Assembly: GCA_963975885.1 (NCBI GenBank)
Contig: CAXBIS010000016.1
Span: 27,136 to 91,135, forward strand
Source: Pseudazoarcus sp963975885
GTDB taxonomy: Bacteria > Pseudomonadota > Gammaproteobacteria > Burkholderiales > Rhodocyclaceae
DNA: 64,000 nucleotides
Direction: 5' to 3'
Below, in pieces: positions 15,798-24,613 of the stretch. The position numbers were made by a program, and so were the translations under genes. The notes under the pieces are model-generated. The model had not been told where the DNA came from. It saw only the letters and a program-made list of their open reading frames with translations, and did no database searches. Numbering within the stretch: position 1 is the first letter of the stretch; each line of letters starts with the position of its first letter.

Positions 15798-18572
15798 ATG
15801 GACCGAGCGGAGATCATTCACATGAAACCCGAAGCCGCCCGTGGCGAGACGCGCTCGACCTGCTGCTACTGTGGCACCGGCTGCGGCCTGATCATCGAGC
15901 ACGAGGCCGGCCGCATCACCGGCGTGCGCGGCGACCCCGACCACCCGGCCAACTTCGGCCGGCTGTGCACCAAGGGCGCGACGCTGCACCTGACCTCCGG
16001 CACCGCCGGGCGTGCGCTGTACCCGGAACTGCGCACGAGCCGGGACGCGCCGCGCGTGCGCACCGACTGGGATACGGCGCTCGACACCGCCGCCGGGCGG
16101 TTCGCCGACATCATCCGCGAGCACGGCCCGGACGCGGTCGCCTTCTACATCTCCGGCCAGTTGCTGACCGAGGACTACTACGTCTTCAACAAGCTCGCGC
16201 GCGCACTGGTCGGTACCAACAACATCGATTCGAACTCGCGTCTGTGCATGTCGAGCGCGGTGGCCGGCTACAAGAACACGCTGGGCGCGGACAGCGTACC
16301 GGCGAGCTACGAGGACCTGGCGCTGGCCGATCACCTGCTGATCGCCGGTTCCAACACCGCCTGGGCGCATCCCATCGTGTTCCGTCGCATCGAGGACGCC
16401 AAGCGTGCCAACCCGGACCTGACCATCACCGTGGTCGATCCGCGTCGCACCGAAACCGCCGAGTTCGCGGACCTGCACCTGCAGATCGCGCCGGGCACGG
16501 ATCTGCTGCTGTACAACGCGATGCTGCACGTGCTGGTCTGGGAAGACCTGCTCGACCGCGACTTCATCCGCGAGCACACCGACGGTTTCGACGTCTTGCG
16601 CGCCGAACTGGTCGAATATTCGCCGGGCAACGTCGCCGCCGCCTGCGGCGTGGACGCGGCCGACATCATCGAAGCCGCGCGCCGCTTCGGGCGGGCGGGT
16701 GCCGCGCTGTCGATGTGGTGCCAGGGACTGAACCAGTCCCACCATGGTGTGGCCAACAACGCCGCGCTGATCCACCTGCACCTGGCCACCGGCCACATCG
16801 GCCGCCCCGGCGCCGGCCCGTTCTCGCTCACCGGCCAGCCCAATGCCATGGGCGGGCGCGAGGTCGGCGCACTGGCCTCCATCCTGCCCGCCCACCGCGA
16901 CCCCAGGAGCGCCGAGGACCGTGCCGAGATGGCTCGGCTGTGGGGCGTGGACACGATGCCGGAGGCGCCCGGCCTGGCCGCGGTGAGCCTGTTCGACGCG
17001 ATCCTCGAGGGCAAGGTCAAGGCGGTCTACATCGCCTGCACCAATCCGGCGCAGTCGCTGCCGGATCTCACGCGTGTGCGCGGCGCGCTGGAAAAGGCCG
17101 AGTTCGTCGTGCTGCAGGAAGCCTACGCCGATACCGAAACGGCCGAGTTCGCCGATCTGCTGCTGCCGGCTTCCGGTTGGGGCGAGAAATCCGGCACCGT
17201 CACCAACTCCGAGCGTCGCGTCACGCGCGTGCGTCCGGCCATCGCGCCGCCGGGCGAGGCGCGCTCCGACTGGGCGATCACGGCCGATTTTGCGCGCCGG
17301 CTGGCCGTGCGCCTGGGCAAGCCGGAATCACCCTTCGCCTTCGCCGACGAGGCGAGCGTGTTCGCCGAACACGTCGCGCTGACGGCCGGGCGCGACTGCG
17401 ACATGAGCGGGTTGAGCCACGCCGTGCTCGAGGCGCAGGGGCCGCTGCAGTGGCCGTTTCCGGCCGGCGCCGTGACCGGCACGCCGCGTTTGTTCACGGA
17501 TGGTGTTTTCCCGACCGCCGACGGGCGCGCGCGCTTCGCGAAGGTGGGTTTCCCGACGCGCCATGCGCCGCTGCCCGAACCGGTCACTGCACGCCGCCCG
17601 TTCATCCTCACCACCGGGCGGCTGCGCGACCAGTGGCACGGCATGAGCCGAAGCGGCAAGGTCGCGCAGCTGTGGGGTCACACGCCGCGTGCCGAGATCG
17701 CCGTCAATCCGGTCGATCTGGTGCGTCGCGGACTGGATGCCGGCGAACTCGTGCGGGTGATCGGCGAGCGCGGCGAGATCGTGCTGCCGCTGTCCACCGA
17801 CGAGGGCGTGGCGCCCGGACAGGCATGGATCCCGATGCACTGGGGGGCCGCGACGCTGGCCCACGCGGGCGCCAACGTGCTCACCTCCAAGGCCGTCGAT
17901 CCGGTGTCGCAGCAGCCGGCGCTCAAGCAGGCGGCCGTGTCCATCCTGCCGGCCAAGCTGGACTGGCGCGCCGGCTGGGCAGCGGTCGCGCGCGACGCCG
18001 AGCAGGCCGCGCAGTGGATGGCCGCGCTGCGCGGCCAGCTGGCGCAGTTCGGCCACGCAGCGCTGAGCTTGACCGGTCGCGATCGGCCCGTCGTCGTTCT
18101 GCGTGCGGCCAACGGCTGGCCGCTGCCGGAGGAGTTGCTGGGCGACATCGATGCGGTGTTCGGCTGTGGTGAAGACGACCCGGTATTGCGCCTGCATGAC
18201 GCCAAACGCGGCATCGACAAGCGCGCACGCATCGCCGGCACACGGTTGGTCGCGCTGCGGCTGGCGGGCGAGACGGCGGCCTTCGACTGGCTGGTCGACG
18301 CCATTGCCGACGGCACCGATGTCGGACCCCTGCGGCCGTGGCTGTTCGCGCCGGTGTCCGCCCCGCCACAAGGGCTCGCGCCGGCCGGTGGGCGCACCGT
18401 GTGCAATTGCTTCGGTGTCTCGGAGGGCGCCATCCGCGAGAGCGTCGCTGCCGGGGCCGATCTCGAGGCGCTGCAATCGAAGCTCAAGTGCGGCACCTCC
18501 TGCGGTTCCTGCCTGCCCGAACTGCGACGCCTGACGCGTGCCGCAGCGGCCCAATCCGTCTCAGGGAGCTGA
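15798..18572 (+). CDS. nasA: Assimilatory nitrate reductase, catalytic subunit with C-terminal [2Fe-2S] domain
   Basis: 924 residues of the molybdopterin (bis-MGD) oxidoreductase family; reduces nitrate to nitrite in the cytoplasm. The N-terminal 4Fe-4S site is CCYCGTGCGL...CTKG (residues about 18-55). The molybdopterin domains follow, with WCQGLNQSHHGVANN and LTGQPNAMGGREVG. The C-terminus has a BFD-like [2Fe-2S] site (CNCFGVSEG...CGTSCGSC), as in Klebsiella NasA. ATG 15798 was preferred to 15792 because the GAGGA site lies 7 bases before it. No dedicated FAD reductase (Klebsiella NasC) is adjacent; the FAD/[2Fe-2S] protein of unit 1 is the best local candidate for electron donor. Confidence 0.94.
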   Translation: MDRAEIIHMKPEAARGETRSTCCYCGTGCGLIIEHEAGRITGVRGDPDHPANFGRLCTKGATLHLTSGTAGRALYPELRTSRDAPRVRTDWDTALDTAAGRFADIIREHGPDAVAFYISGQLLTEDYYVFNKLARALVGTNNIDSNSRLCMSSAVAGYKNTLGADSVPASYEDLALADHLLIAGSNTAWAHPIVFRRIEDAKRANPDLTITVVDPRRTETAEFADLHLQIAPGTDLLLYNAMLHVLVWEDLLDRDFIREHTDGFDVLRAELVEYSPGNVAAACGVDAADIIEAARRFGRAGAALSMWCQGLNQSHHGVANNAALIHLHLATGHIGRPGAGPFSLTGQPNAMGGREVGALASILPAHRDPRSAEDRAEMARLWGVDTMPEAPGLAAVSLFDAILEGKVKAVYIACTNPAQSLPDLTRVRGALEKAEFVVLQEAYADTETAEFADLLLPASGWGEKSGTVTNSERRVTRVRPAIAPPGEARSDWAITADFARRLAVRLGKPESPFAFADEASVFAEHVALTAGRDCDMSGLSHAVLEAQGPLQWPFPAGAVTGTPRLFTDGVFPTADGRARFAKVGFPTRHAPLPEPVTARRPFILTTGRLRDQWHGMSRSGKVAQLWGHTPRAEIAVNPVDLVRRGLDAGELVRVIGERGEIVLPLSTDEGVAPGQAWIPMHWGAATLAHAGANVLTSKAVDPVSQQPALKQAAVSILPAKLDWRAGWAAVARDAEQAAQWMAALRGQLAQFGHAALSLTGRDRPVVVLRAANGWPLPEELLGDIDAVFGCGEDDPVLRLHDAKRGIDKRARIAGTRLVALRLAGETAAFDWLVDAIADGTDVGPLRPWLFAPVSAPPQGLAPAGGRTVCNCFGVSEGAIRESVAAGADLEALQSKLKCGTSCGSCLPELRRLTRAAAAQSVSGS

Positions 18573-18573
18573 A

Positions 18574-19767
18574 ATGACCGATTCCATCGCCGTGGAACCC
18601 GAGCGTGTGCGCGCCGCGGGCGGGCGCCGTTCGATGCTGGCGTGGGCATGCATCACCTGGGGCGGGGCCGGGCTTGGCCTGGGGCTGGCCTTTGCCGCCG
18701 ATGACTGGGCCTTGCGCGCTGTCGCGCTGGTCTTCGCCGCGAGTGCTGCGGCCTGCGGTGCGATGGTCGTGCGCACGGTGCGCCGCCGCCTGGCCGAGCT
18801 GGAAGGCTTTGCCGGCGAGCTGGCCGAGGGAAGGCTCACCGCGCGACTGCCCACGGGTGGGGACGACGAATTTACCGCGCTGGGCGAGTGCTTCAACCGC
18901 GCCGCGCGTTCGCTTGCGAGCATGTTCACCGAGCTGGGTCGAGCCACTGCCGAGTTGCGCAGCGTCTCCGGCGAAGCGGCCGCCAACGCCGCGGCCGGCG
19001 AGCAGGGGGTTTCGGTGCAGCGCGACACCACGGTGTCGTCGGCCGCCACCCTTGAGCAACTCATCACCAGTCTGACGCAGACGCGCGACGGGGCGGCCGA
19101 AGCGGCCGGGGCCGCGCAGAACTCGACCGGAGAAGCCGGGCGCGGTGCCGCGATGGTGGGCGATGTCGCTGCCGCGATGCGCGCGCTCGCCAGCGACGTG
19201 CGTGGTGCAGCCGGGGCGGCGGCGACGCTGACCGAGCGCTCGCGCGAGATCGACGGCATCGTCGCGACGATCGCCGACATCGCCGGGCGTACCAATCTGC
19301 TGGCGCTCAATGCCGCGATCGAGGCCGCTCGCGCCGGCGAGGCCGGTCGCGACTTCGCGGTGGTGGCTGACGAGGTGCGCCAGCTCGCCGAACGCACCAG
19401 CGAAGCCACTCGCAGCGTCTCGGAGCTGATCGGAGCGATCCACGGCGATGTGGCCGTGCTCGGGGGCACCGTTCGCTCGGCCGACGAGAAGGCACGCGCC
19501 AGTGCGGCTGCCGCCGACGACGCTGCGGCCGCGCTGGCCTCGATCCAGGCAGCGACCGAGCAGGCCTTGTTGCGTATGAACGACATCGCCGCCGCCAGCC
19601 GCGAACAGAGTACCGCCGGCGAGCGCATCGGCGGCGACATCGAGCGCGTCGCGCGTCTGGCCGACGAGAATGCCCAGCGTCTGGCCGAGAGCAGCGAGTT
19701 GGCGACCTATCTGAAGCATCTGGTGGGCCGCCTCGAGGAACACCTGCAGCACTACCGATACGAATAG
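18574..19767 (+). CDS. Methyl-accepting chemotaxis protein without periplasmic sensor domain
   Basis: 397 residues. Two closely spaced membrane helices (about residues 16-57) leave almost no periplasmic loop. A HAMP-like segment follows (ELAEGRLTARLPTGGDDEF, near 75-125), then a long cytoplasmic signalling hairpin with the CheA/CheW-binding tip RTNLLALNAAIEAARAGEAG. It starts one base after the nitrate reductase stop, so it belongs to unit 2, and is followed by a separate protein with a NIT-like helix. Inference: it drives taxis or CheA signalling in response to nitrate sensed by that partner. Confidence 0.88.
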   Translation: MTDSIAVEPERVRAAGGRRSMLAWACITWGGAGLGLGLAFAADDWALRAVALVFAASAAACGAMVVRTVRRRLAELEGFAGELAEGRLTARLPTGGDDEFTALGECFNRAARSLASMFTELGRATAELRSVSGEAAANAAAGEQGVSVQRDTTVSSAATLEQLITSLTQTRDGAAEAAGAAQNSTGEAGRGAAMVGDVAAAMRALASDVRGAAGAAATLTERSREIDGIVATIADIAGRTNLLALNAAIEAARAGEAGRDFAVVADEVRQLAERTSEATRSVSELIGAIHGDVAVLGGTVRSADEKARASAAAADDAAAALASIQAATEQALLRMNDIAAASREQSTAGERIGGDIERVARLADENAQRLAESSELATYLKHLVGRLEEHLQHYRYE

Positions 19768-19776
19768 GAGCGGATC

Positions 19777-20676
19777 ATGGAACCCGGCATGTTGTGGCTC
19801 GTCGTTCTTCTGGTGTTGGCCGTCGCGATGCCCGCGTGGCTTGCGCTGGCGCGCGGCCTGTCGTGGCGCCCGGAGCGTGCGCGCCGCTCGCTTGCGGCTT
19901 CCGCCGATATCGTGCGGCTGGTGCAGAACGTGCAACAGCACCGCGGATTGAGTGGTGCCTGGCTGGCCGGTGACGCGAGTTTCGGCGGCAAGCTGCCGGA
20001 GAGGCAGGCGTTGATCGGGCGCATCTTCGAAGGGCTGGAGGTCGCCGCACGCGCCGAATCCAGCGAAGCCTATCCGTGCTTTCGCATCAGTGAGCTGCGT
20101 GCGTTGCGGGATCAATGGCAGGCACTGGTCGACGGACTTGCGGCGAGTACCCCGGAGAAGAGCTTCCAGGAGCACTGCCGGATCGTCGCCCGTCTGCTCG
20201 ATTGGCTGCGTGCCTTGGGCGAGGCGCGCATCGAGCAGCCCGCCGGCGCCAAGACCGTCGGCCCGGCCGTGCGCAACTTCGCGTTCCGTCTGCCGGCGCT
20301 GGCCGAGTGCCTGGGTCAGGCGCGTGCGCTGTCGAGCGCGGCCGCCGCCCGCGAGCGGGTCGCGCCGGTCGCGCGTGTGCGTCTGGTGTTCCTGCTCTCG
20401 CGCGCCGAGTCCCTGCTCGGCACGGCCCGTTCGGCTGCTCGGAGGGAAAGCGGGCCGGAGCAGGAGCAGGCCTCCGAAGCCGTCCAGACCTTCGTGCGCA
20501 CCGTGCGCGAGCGTCTGCTCGGTGTCGACGACGTGAAGATCTCGGCCGCCGAGTGCTTTGCGCTGGCGACGCATGCTGTCGACGGCGTGTTCGCGTGGCA
20601 GGAGCTCGAGCGCCGCCGCATCGCCATTGCACTGGGTATGCGCGGCTCGGTACAGGGCGCGGTGGCGACGGGATAA
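19777..20676 (+). CDS. Membrane-anchored NIT-like nitrate/nitrite-sensing protein
   Basis: 299 residues: one N-terminal membrane helix (residues 6-27) followed by basic residues (ARGLSWRPERARRS), so the rest should face the cytoplasm. The segment IVRLVQNVQQHRGLSGAWLAGD (near 47-68) parallels the NIT-domain helix of NasR (LQRERGVSNVYSASRG), and the remainder is all-helical. No output domain is visible. It lies nine bases after the chemoreceptor with a TAGGAG site. Likely a stand-alone sensor working with that chemoreceptor; the family assignment is from pattern only. Confidence 0.65.
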   Translation: MEPGMLWLVVLLVLAVAMPAWLALARGLSWRPERARRSLAASADIVRLVQNVQQHRGLSGAWLAGDASFGGKLPERQALIGRIFEGLEVAARAESSEAYPCFRISELRALRDQWQALVDGLAASTPEKSFQEHCRIVARLLDWLRALGEARIEQPAGAKTVGPAVRNFAFRLPALAECLGQARALSSAAAARERVAPVARVRLVFLLSRAESLLGTARSAARRESGPEQEQASEAVQTFVRTVRERLLGVDDVKISAAECFALATHAVDGVFAWQELERRRIAIALGMRGSVQGAVATG

Positions 20677-20692
20677 GTCGTCTGCGCGCCGG

Positions 20693-21634
20693 TCAGGCCA
20701 GTCGGGCGAAGTCCTCGGCCATGCGCCGGCGCAGTGTGGCGTCGGGCAGCGTACCGGTGAGCGCGCCCATGTTCTCGCGCATGTGCTGGGGTTGCGACGT
20801 GGCGGGGATCGCGCAGGTCACGTCCGGGTGGGAAATCACGAACTTGAGGAAGACCTGCGACCAGTGTTCGCATCCGATCTCGGCCGCCCAACCGGGAAGC
20901 GGCTGGTCACGGACGCGGGAAAACAGCCGGCCGCCGTCGAAGGGGCGGTTGATGATCACCGCGCAGCCGCGATCGGCCGCCTGCGGCAGCAGTCGTGACT
21001 CGGCCTCGCGGTGGGCGATGTTGTAGGTGAACTGCACGAAGTCGAGGCGCTCGCGCGCGACGATGGCCTCGAACTCGTCGTGGCGCCGGCCGTGCGAGGT
21101 GGTGATGCCGATGGTGCCCACCGAGCCCTCTTCTTTCATGCGCCGGAGCGTCGGCAGGTGGGCCTCCCAATCGAGCAGGTTGTGCACCTGCATCAGGTCG
21201 AAGCGCTCCAGCCCCCACAGTTGCAGTGAGCGCGCCATCTGACGCTCGCCCACCCATTGCCCGGGCGTCCACACCTTGGTCGCCGCAAACAGCGCATCGG
21301 CCCCGTCCGTCTGCGGCAGCAGTTCACCCAGCACGGCCTCGGCGCGACCGTACATGGGCGAGGAGTCGATCAGCCGCCCGCCGGCAGCGAAGAATTCGCG
21401 CAGTACCTGCCAGCGCGCGGTCAGCGCGTCAGCGCCGGTGCGAAAGCTCGACTCGACATCAAAGGTGATCCACGTTCCCATGCCGATTGCCGGCAGACGC
21501 TCGCCCGTGGACGGGATCGCGCGCAGGATCGGTTCCGCGGCGCGCGCGCTTGGCAGCTTCAGGCCGAGGGTGCCGAGCGCGGCCAGCGCCAGAAAGCGGC
21601 GGCGGTCGATGGTGCATGGATTGCGTCCGGTCAT
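20693..21634 (-). CDS. Aldo/keto reductase with Tat signal
   Basis: 313 residues. The N-terminus has a twin-arginine motif (TIDRRRFLALAALG) and signal peptide ending near SARAAEP, so export through Tat is expected. The body shows aldo/keto reductase features: GMGTW, RLIDSSPMYGRAE (catalytic Tyr), ATKVW, FDLMQVHNL, GTIGITTSHG, VQFTYNI. Substrate unknown. ATG 21634 was chosen because the Tat motif starts ten residues later; the longer frame upstream lacks family similarity. It converges on the nas unit 2 end with 16 bases between stops. Confidence 0.85.
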   Translation of the reverse strand: MTGRNPCTIDRRRFLALAALGTLGLKLPSARAAEPILRAIPSTGERLPAIGMGTWITFDVESSFRTGADALTARWQVLREFFAAGGRLIDSSPMYGRAEAVLGELLPQTDGADALFAATKVWTPGQWVGERQMARSLQLWGLERFDLMQVHNLLDWEAHLPTLRRMKEEGSVGTIGITTSHGRRHDEFEAIVARERLDFVQFTYNIAHREAESRLLPQAADRGCAVIINRPFDGGRLFSRVRDQPLPGWAAEIGCEHWSQVFLKFVISHPDVTCAIPATSQPQHMRENMGALTGTLPDATLRRRMAEDFARLA

Positions 21635-21728
21635 TGCGCCTGCCTCTTCGGGAAACGACCCTGTGACCCGGCCGATGCAGTCATGTTCCGACGTCGGGTC
21701 GGACGGCCGCTGCGTGTTCCGGCAAACC

Positions 21729-21760
21729 GGGAGCGGCCATGCGTGTGCATGGCCGCTCCC
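21729..21760 (-). terminator. Terminator-like hairpin after nrt operon
   Basis: Perfect 14-bp inverted repeat GGGAGCGGCCATGC / GCATGGCCGCTCCC with a GTGT loop, 21 bases past the end of the ATPase gene on the minus strand. A short GGTTTG follows rather than a clean T-run. Confidence 0.65.
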
Positions 21761-21780
21761 ATGGGTGCGACGCGTGGGGT

Positions 21781-23523
21781 TCAGTGCGTGTGGTCGCACT
21801 CCTGGAGGAAGCCCAGCAGTTGCTCGCGCAAGCGATAGTAGTCCGGGTGTTCGAGCAGTTGCTTGCGGGTGCGCGGGCGTGGCAGGTCGATCTCGAGGAT
21901 CTTGCCGACCTTCGCACGCGGGCCATTGGTCATCATCACCACGCGGTCTGCAAGCAGGATGGCCTCGTCGACGTCATGCGTGACTACGATGGCAGTGAGC
22001 TGGGTGCGTGCCCATACGTCCATCAGTACTTCCTGCAGGTCCCAGCGGGTGAGCGAGTCGAGCATGCCGAAGGGTTCGTCAAGCAGCAGCAGCTTGGGCG
22101 AGAGCGCGAAGGCACGTGCGATGCCGACCCGCTGCTTCATGCCGTTGGACAGATCCGCAGCCTTCTTGTGCATTGCGTCGGCCAGCCCCACGCGGTCGAG
22201 GAAGTGGGCGACGATATCGCGCCGTTCCTGCTTCGATGCATGCGGGAAGACCTGTTCGACGCCCAGCGCAACGTTCTCGAAGGCGCTCAGCCATGGGACC
22301 AGGCTGGGCGCCTGGAAGACGATGCCTCGATCCGGTCCTGCAGCGGCGACCTCGCGGCCGTCGAGCACGATGACGCCCTCGCTGATCTCGTTCAGGCCCG
22401 CCATCATCGACAACACCGTGGACTTGCCGCAGCCCGAGTGGCCGATGATGGAGATGAACTCCCCGCGGCGGATCTTGAGCTCGAACTCCTCGACCACGGT
22501 GACCGGACCGGATCGGGTCGGGTAGATCTTCGAGACCTTGGAGAAGTCCACGTAGCGGCTGTTGTCGGCGGCCGGGCGCTCCGGCGCCGCTGCCGCATAG
22601 GCCTTGAGGCCCACCTCGTATTCGCGGCTGGTGTTGGGCAACACCGACGGTAGCGCGATGACTTGGGCGCCCTGCGACTGTTGCGCCTGGCCGATCTGCA
22701 TCAGGTATTGCGTGACCTCCTTGCGGATGCGCTTGAACTCGGGGTCGTGGTTCATTTCGCGGCGATCGCGCGGACGCGGCAGGTCGACGCGAAACTGCGG
22801 GCCGAGGGTGGCGCCGGGGCCGGGGTTCAGCGGGATGATGCGGTCGGCCATGATGATGGCCTCGTCCACGTCGTTGGTGATGAGGACGACGGTCTTCTTC
22901 TCCTGATTCCAGATCTCGATGATCTCGTCCTGCAGGTTGGCGCGGGTCAGCGCGTCGAGTGCCGAGAGCGGCTCGTCGAGCAGCAGCATTTCGGGGTCGC
23001 CGGCCAGCGCACGCGCCACCGACACGCGCTGACGCATGCCGCCGGACAGCTCGGCCGGGCGCTTGTCCAGCGCGCTGCCGAGGTTGACCATGTCGATATA
23101 GCGCTCGACGCGGCTCTTGCGCTCGCTGGCGGGACGGTCGGCGAAGATGCGGTCGACCGCCAGCGCCACGTTCTGGCGTACCGTCATCCACGGCATCAGC
23201 GAATAGCTCTGGAACACGACGCCGCGCTCGGGGCCGGGTGCGCGCACGGGCCGCCCCTTGAACCGTACCTCGCCGCCGTCCGGCGCGATGAGGCCGGCGA
23301 TGAGCGAGATCAGCGTGGTCTTGCCGCTGCCGGAGAAGCCGACGATGGCGACGAATTCGCCTTCGGTGATCGCCAGGTCGATGTCCTTCAGTACCGACGT
23401 GGCATTCGCGCCACTGCCGTAGGACTTGGATACGCCGCGCAATTCGAGGAAGGGCTGCGCCGGCACGGCTGCCGGAGCTTCGACAACCGTCTCCGGGGCG
23501 CTCTTGAGGGCGGTTTGGGCCAT
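21781..23523 (-). CDS. nrtCD: Nitrate ABC transporter, two ATPase domains in one chain
   Basis: 580 residues with two complete ABC ATPase domains. Domain 1 (about residues 25-265) has GFSGSGKTT, LSGGMRQR and LLLDEPLSALD. Domain 2 (about 325-560) has GHSGCGKST, LSNGMKQR and LLLDEPFGMLD. Both have the NrtC/NrtD/SsuB-type pattern. In cyanobacteria these are separate proteins (NrtC also has a NrtA-like domain, absent here). Start ATG 23523 follows GAGGAGG. Last gene of unit 3, 13 bases after nrtB. The symbol marks the two-in-one architecture. Confidence 0.9.
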   Translation of the reverse strand: MAQTALKSAPETVVEAPAAVPAQPFLELRGVSKSYGSGANATSVLKDIDLAITEGEFVAIVGFSGSGKTTLISLIAGLIAPDGGEVRFKGRPVRAPGPERGVVFQSYSLMPWMTVRQNVALAVDRIFADRPASERKSRVERYIDMVNLGSALDKRPAELSGGMRQRVSVARALAGDPEMLLLDEPLSALDALTRANLQDEIIEIWNQEKKTVVLITNDVDEAIIMADRIIPLNPGPGATLGPQFRVDLPRPRDRREMNHDPEFKRIRKEVTQYLMQIGQAQQSQGAQVIALPSVLPNTSREYEVGLKAYAAAAPERPAADNSRYVDFSKVSKIYPTRSGPVTVVEEFELKIRRGEFISIIGHSGCGKSTVLSMMAGLNEISEGVIVLDGREVAAAGPDRGIVFQAPSLVPWLSAFENVALGVEQVFPHASKQERRDIVAHFLDRVGLADAMHKKAADLSNGMKQRVGIARAFALSPKLLLLDEPFGMLDSLTRWDLQEVLMDVWARTQLTAIVVTHDVDEAILLADRVVMMTNGPRAKVGKILEIDLPRPRTRKQLLEHPDYYRLREQLLGFLQECDHTH

Positions 23524-23536
23524 GATGCAATCCTCC

Positions 23537-24553
23537 TCAGGTGTTGTCTGTGCGGAAGCTGACGAGCTGCTGCAGCGTGGCCATGACGCGATCGAGCAGG
23601 AAGCCGACGATGCCGATCGTGAACACCGCCACCATGATTCGGCCCAGCGAGCTGGAACTGCCGTTCTGGAACTCGTCCCACACGAACTTCCCGAGCCCGG
23701 GGTTCTGCGCCAGCATCTCGGCGGCGATCAACACCATCCAGCCCACTCCGAGCGACAGGCGCAGACCGGTGAAGATCAGTCCGAGCGAGGACGGCAGCAC
23801 GATCTTGGTGACCTTGGTCCACCAGTCCAGCCGCAACACCTTGGAGACGTTGATCAGGTCCTTGTCGATCGAAGCCACGCCCACCGCCGTGTTGATCAGC
23901 GTCGGCCACATCGAGCACAGCGTCACGGTGATTGCGGAGACGACGAAGCTGCGCTCGAACATCGGATCGGCCGACACATACACCGCGCTGACGACCAGGG
24001 TGACGATGGGCAGCCAGGCCAGTGGCGATACCGGCCGGAAGATCTGAATCAGCGGATTGAGCGCGATCTGGAAGGTGCGCGAGAGCCCGCACAGGATGCC
24101 CAGAGGCACCGCGATCAGCGTCGCCAGTGCGAAGCCGGTGAATACCGTGTACAGGCTGGTGAAGATCTGGTCGATGTAGGTCGGCTTGCCGGTATAGGCG
24201 CGAACCGTGACTTCGGCGTTCGGATTCTGGGCAAGGATGGCGGCGTGGCGCGCCTCCTGACGCTCGAGAAAGGCTTCGCCGCGCGCACGCTCGTTGGCGT
24301 GCTCGACCATCAGCCCCTGGGCTTCCGACAGCACCTGGGCCGGTCCGGGGATGGCGCCCAGACTGGTCTGTACGCCCGAGGCGAGCGCGCCCCAGAGCGC
24401 CACGAAGAGCGCCAGCGCGAGTATCGGAATGCCGATCTGTACCAGTATTTCACGCAGTTGTTGGCGCGGGTCCTCGCCTGCGGCGAGGCGCACGAACGGA
24501 ACAAACCAGGTCAGGCCCAGTTTCCCGAATAGGTTCGCTGTTTGAGTCAGCAT
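23537..24553 (-). CDS. nrtB: Nitrate ABC transporter permease
   Basis: 338 residues with about six membrane helices and the BPD transporter EAA-like loop (DLINVSKVLRLDWWTKVTKIVLPSSLGLIFTGL) that contacts the ATPase. A periplasmic insert near residues 70-120 is rich in charged residues. ATG 24553 (MLTQTANLFGKLGL) follows an AAGGAG site; the longer frame upstream is not supported. It sits between nrtA and the fused ATPase. Confidence 0.92.
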   Translation of the reverse strand: MLTQTANLFGKLGLTWFVPFVRLAAGEDPRQQLREILVQIGIPILALALFVALWGALASGVQTSLGAIPGPAQVLSEAQGLMVEHANERARGEAFLERQEARHAAILAQNPNAEVTVRAYTGKPTYIDQIFTSLYTVFTGFALATLIAVPLGILCGLSRTFQIALNPLIQIFRPVSPLAWLPIVTLVVSAVYVSADPMFERSFVVSAITVTLCSMWPTLINTAVGVASIDKDLINVSKVLRLDWWTKVTKIVLPSSLGLIFTGLRLSLGVGWMVLIAAEMLAQNPGLGKFVWDEFQNGSSSSLGRIMVAVFTIGIVGFLLDRVMATLQQLVSFRTDNT

Positions 24554-24613
24554 GGGGATACTCCTTCGGATCTGCTTGCGCGGGACGCCGCACGGCGCCC
24601 CGCACGCCATGAC

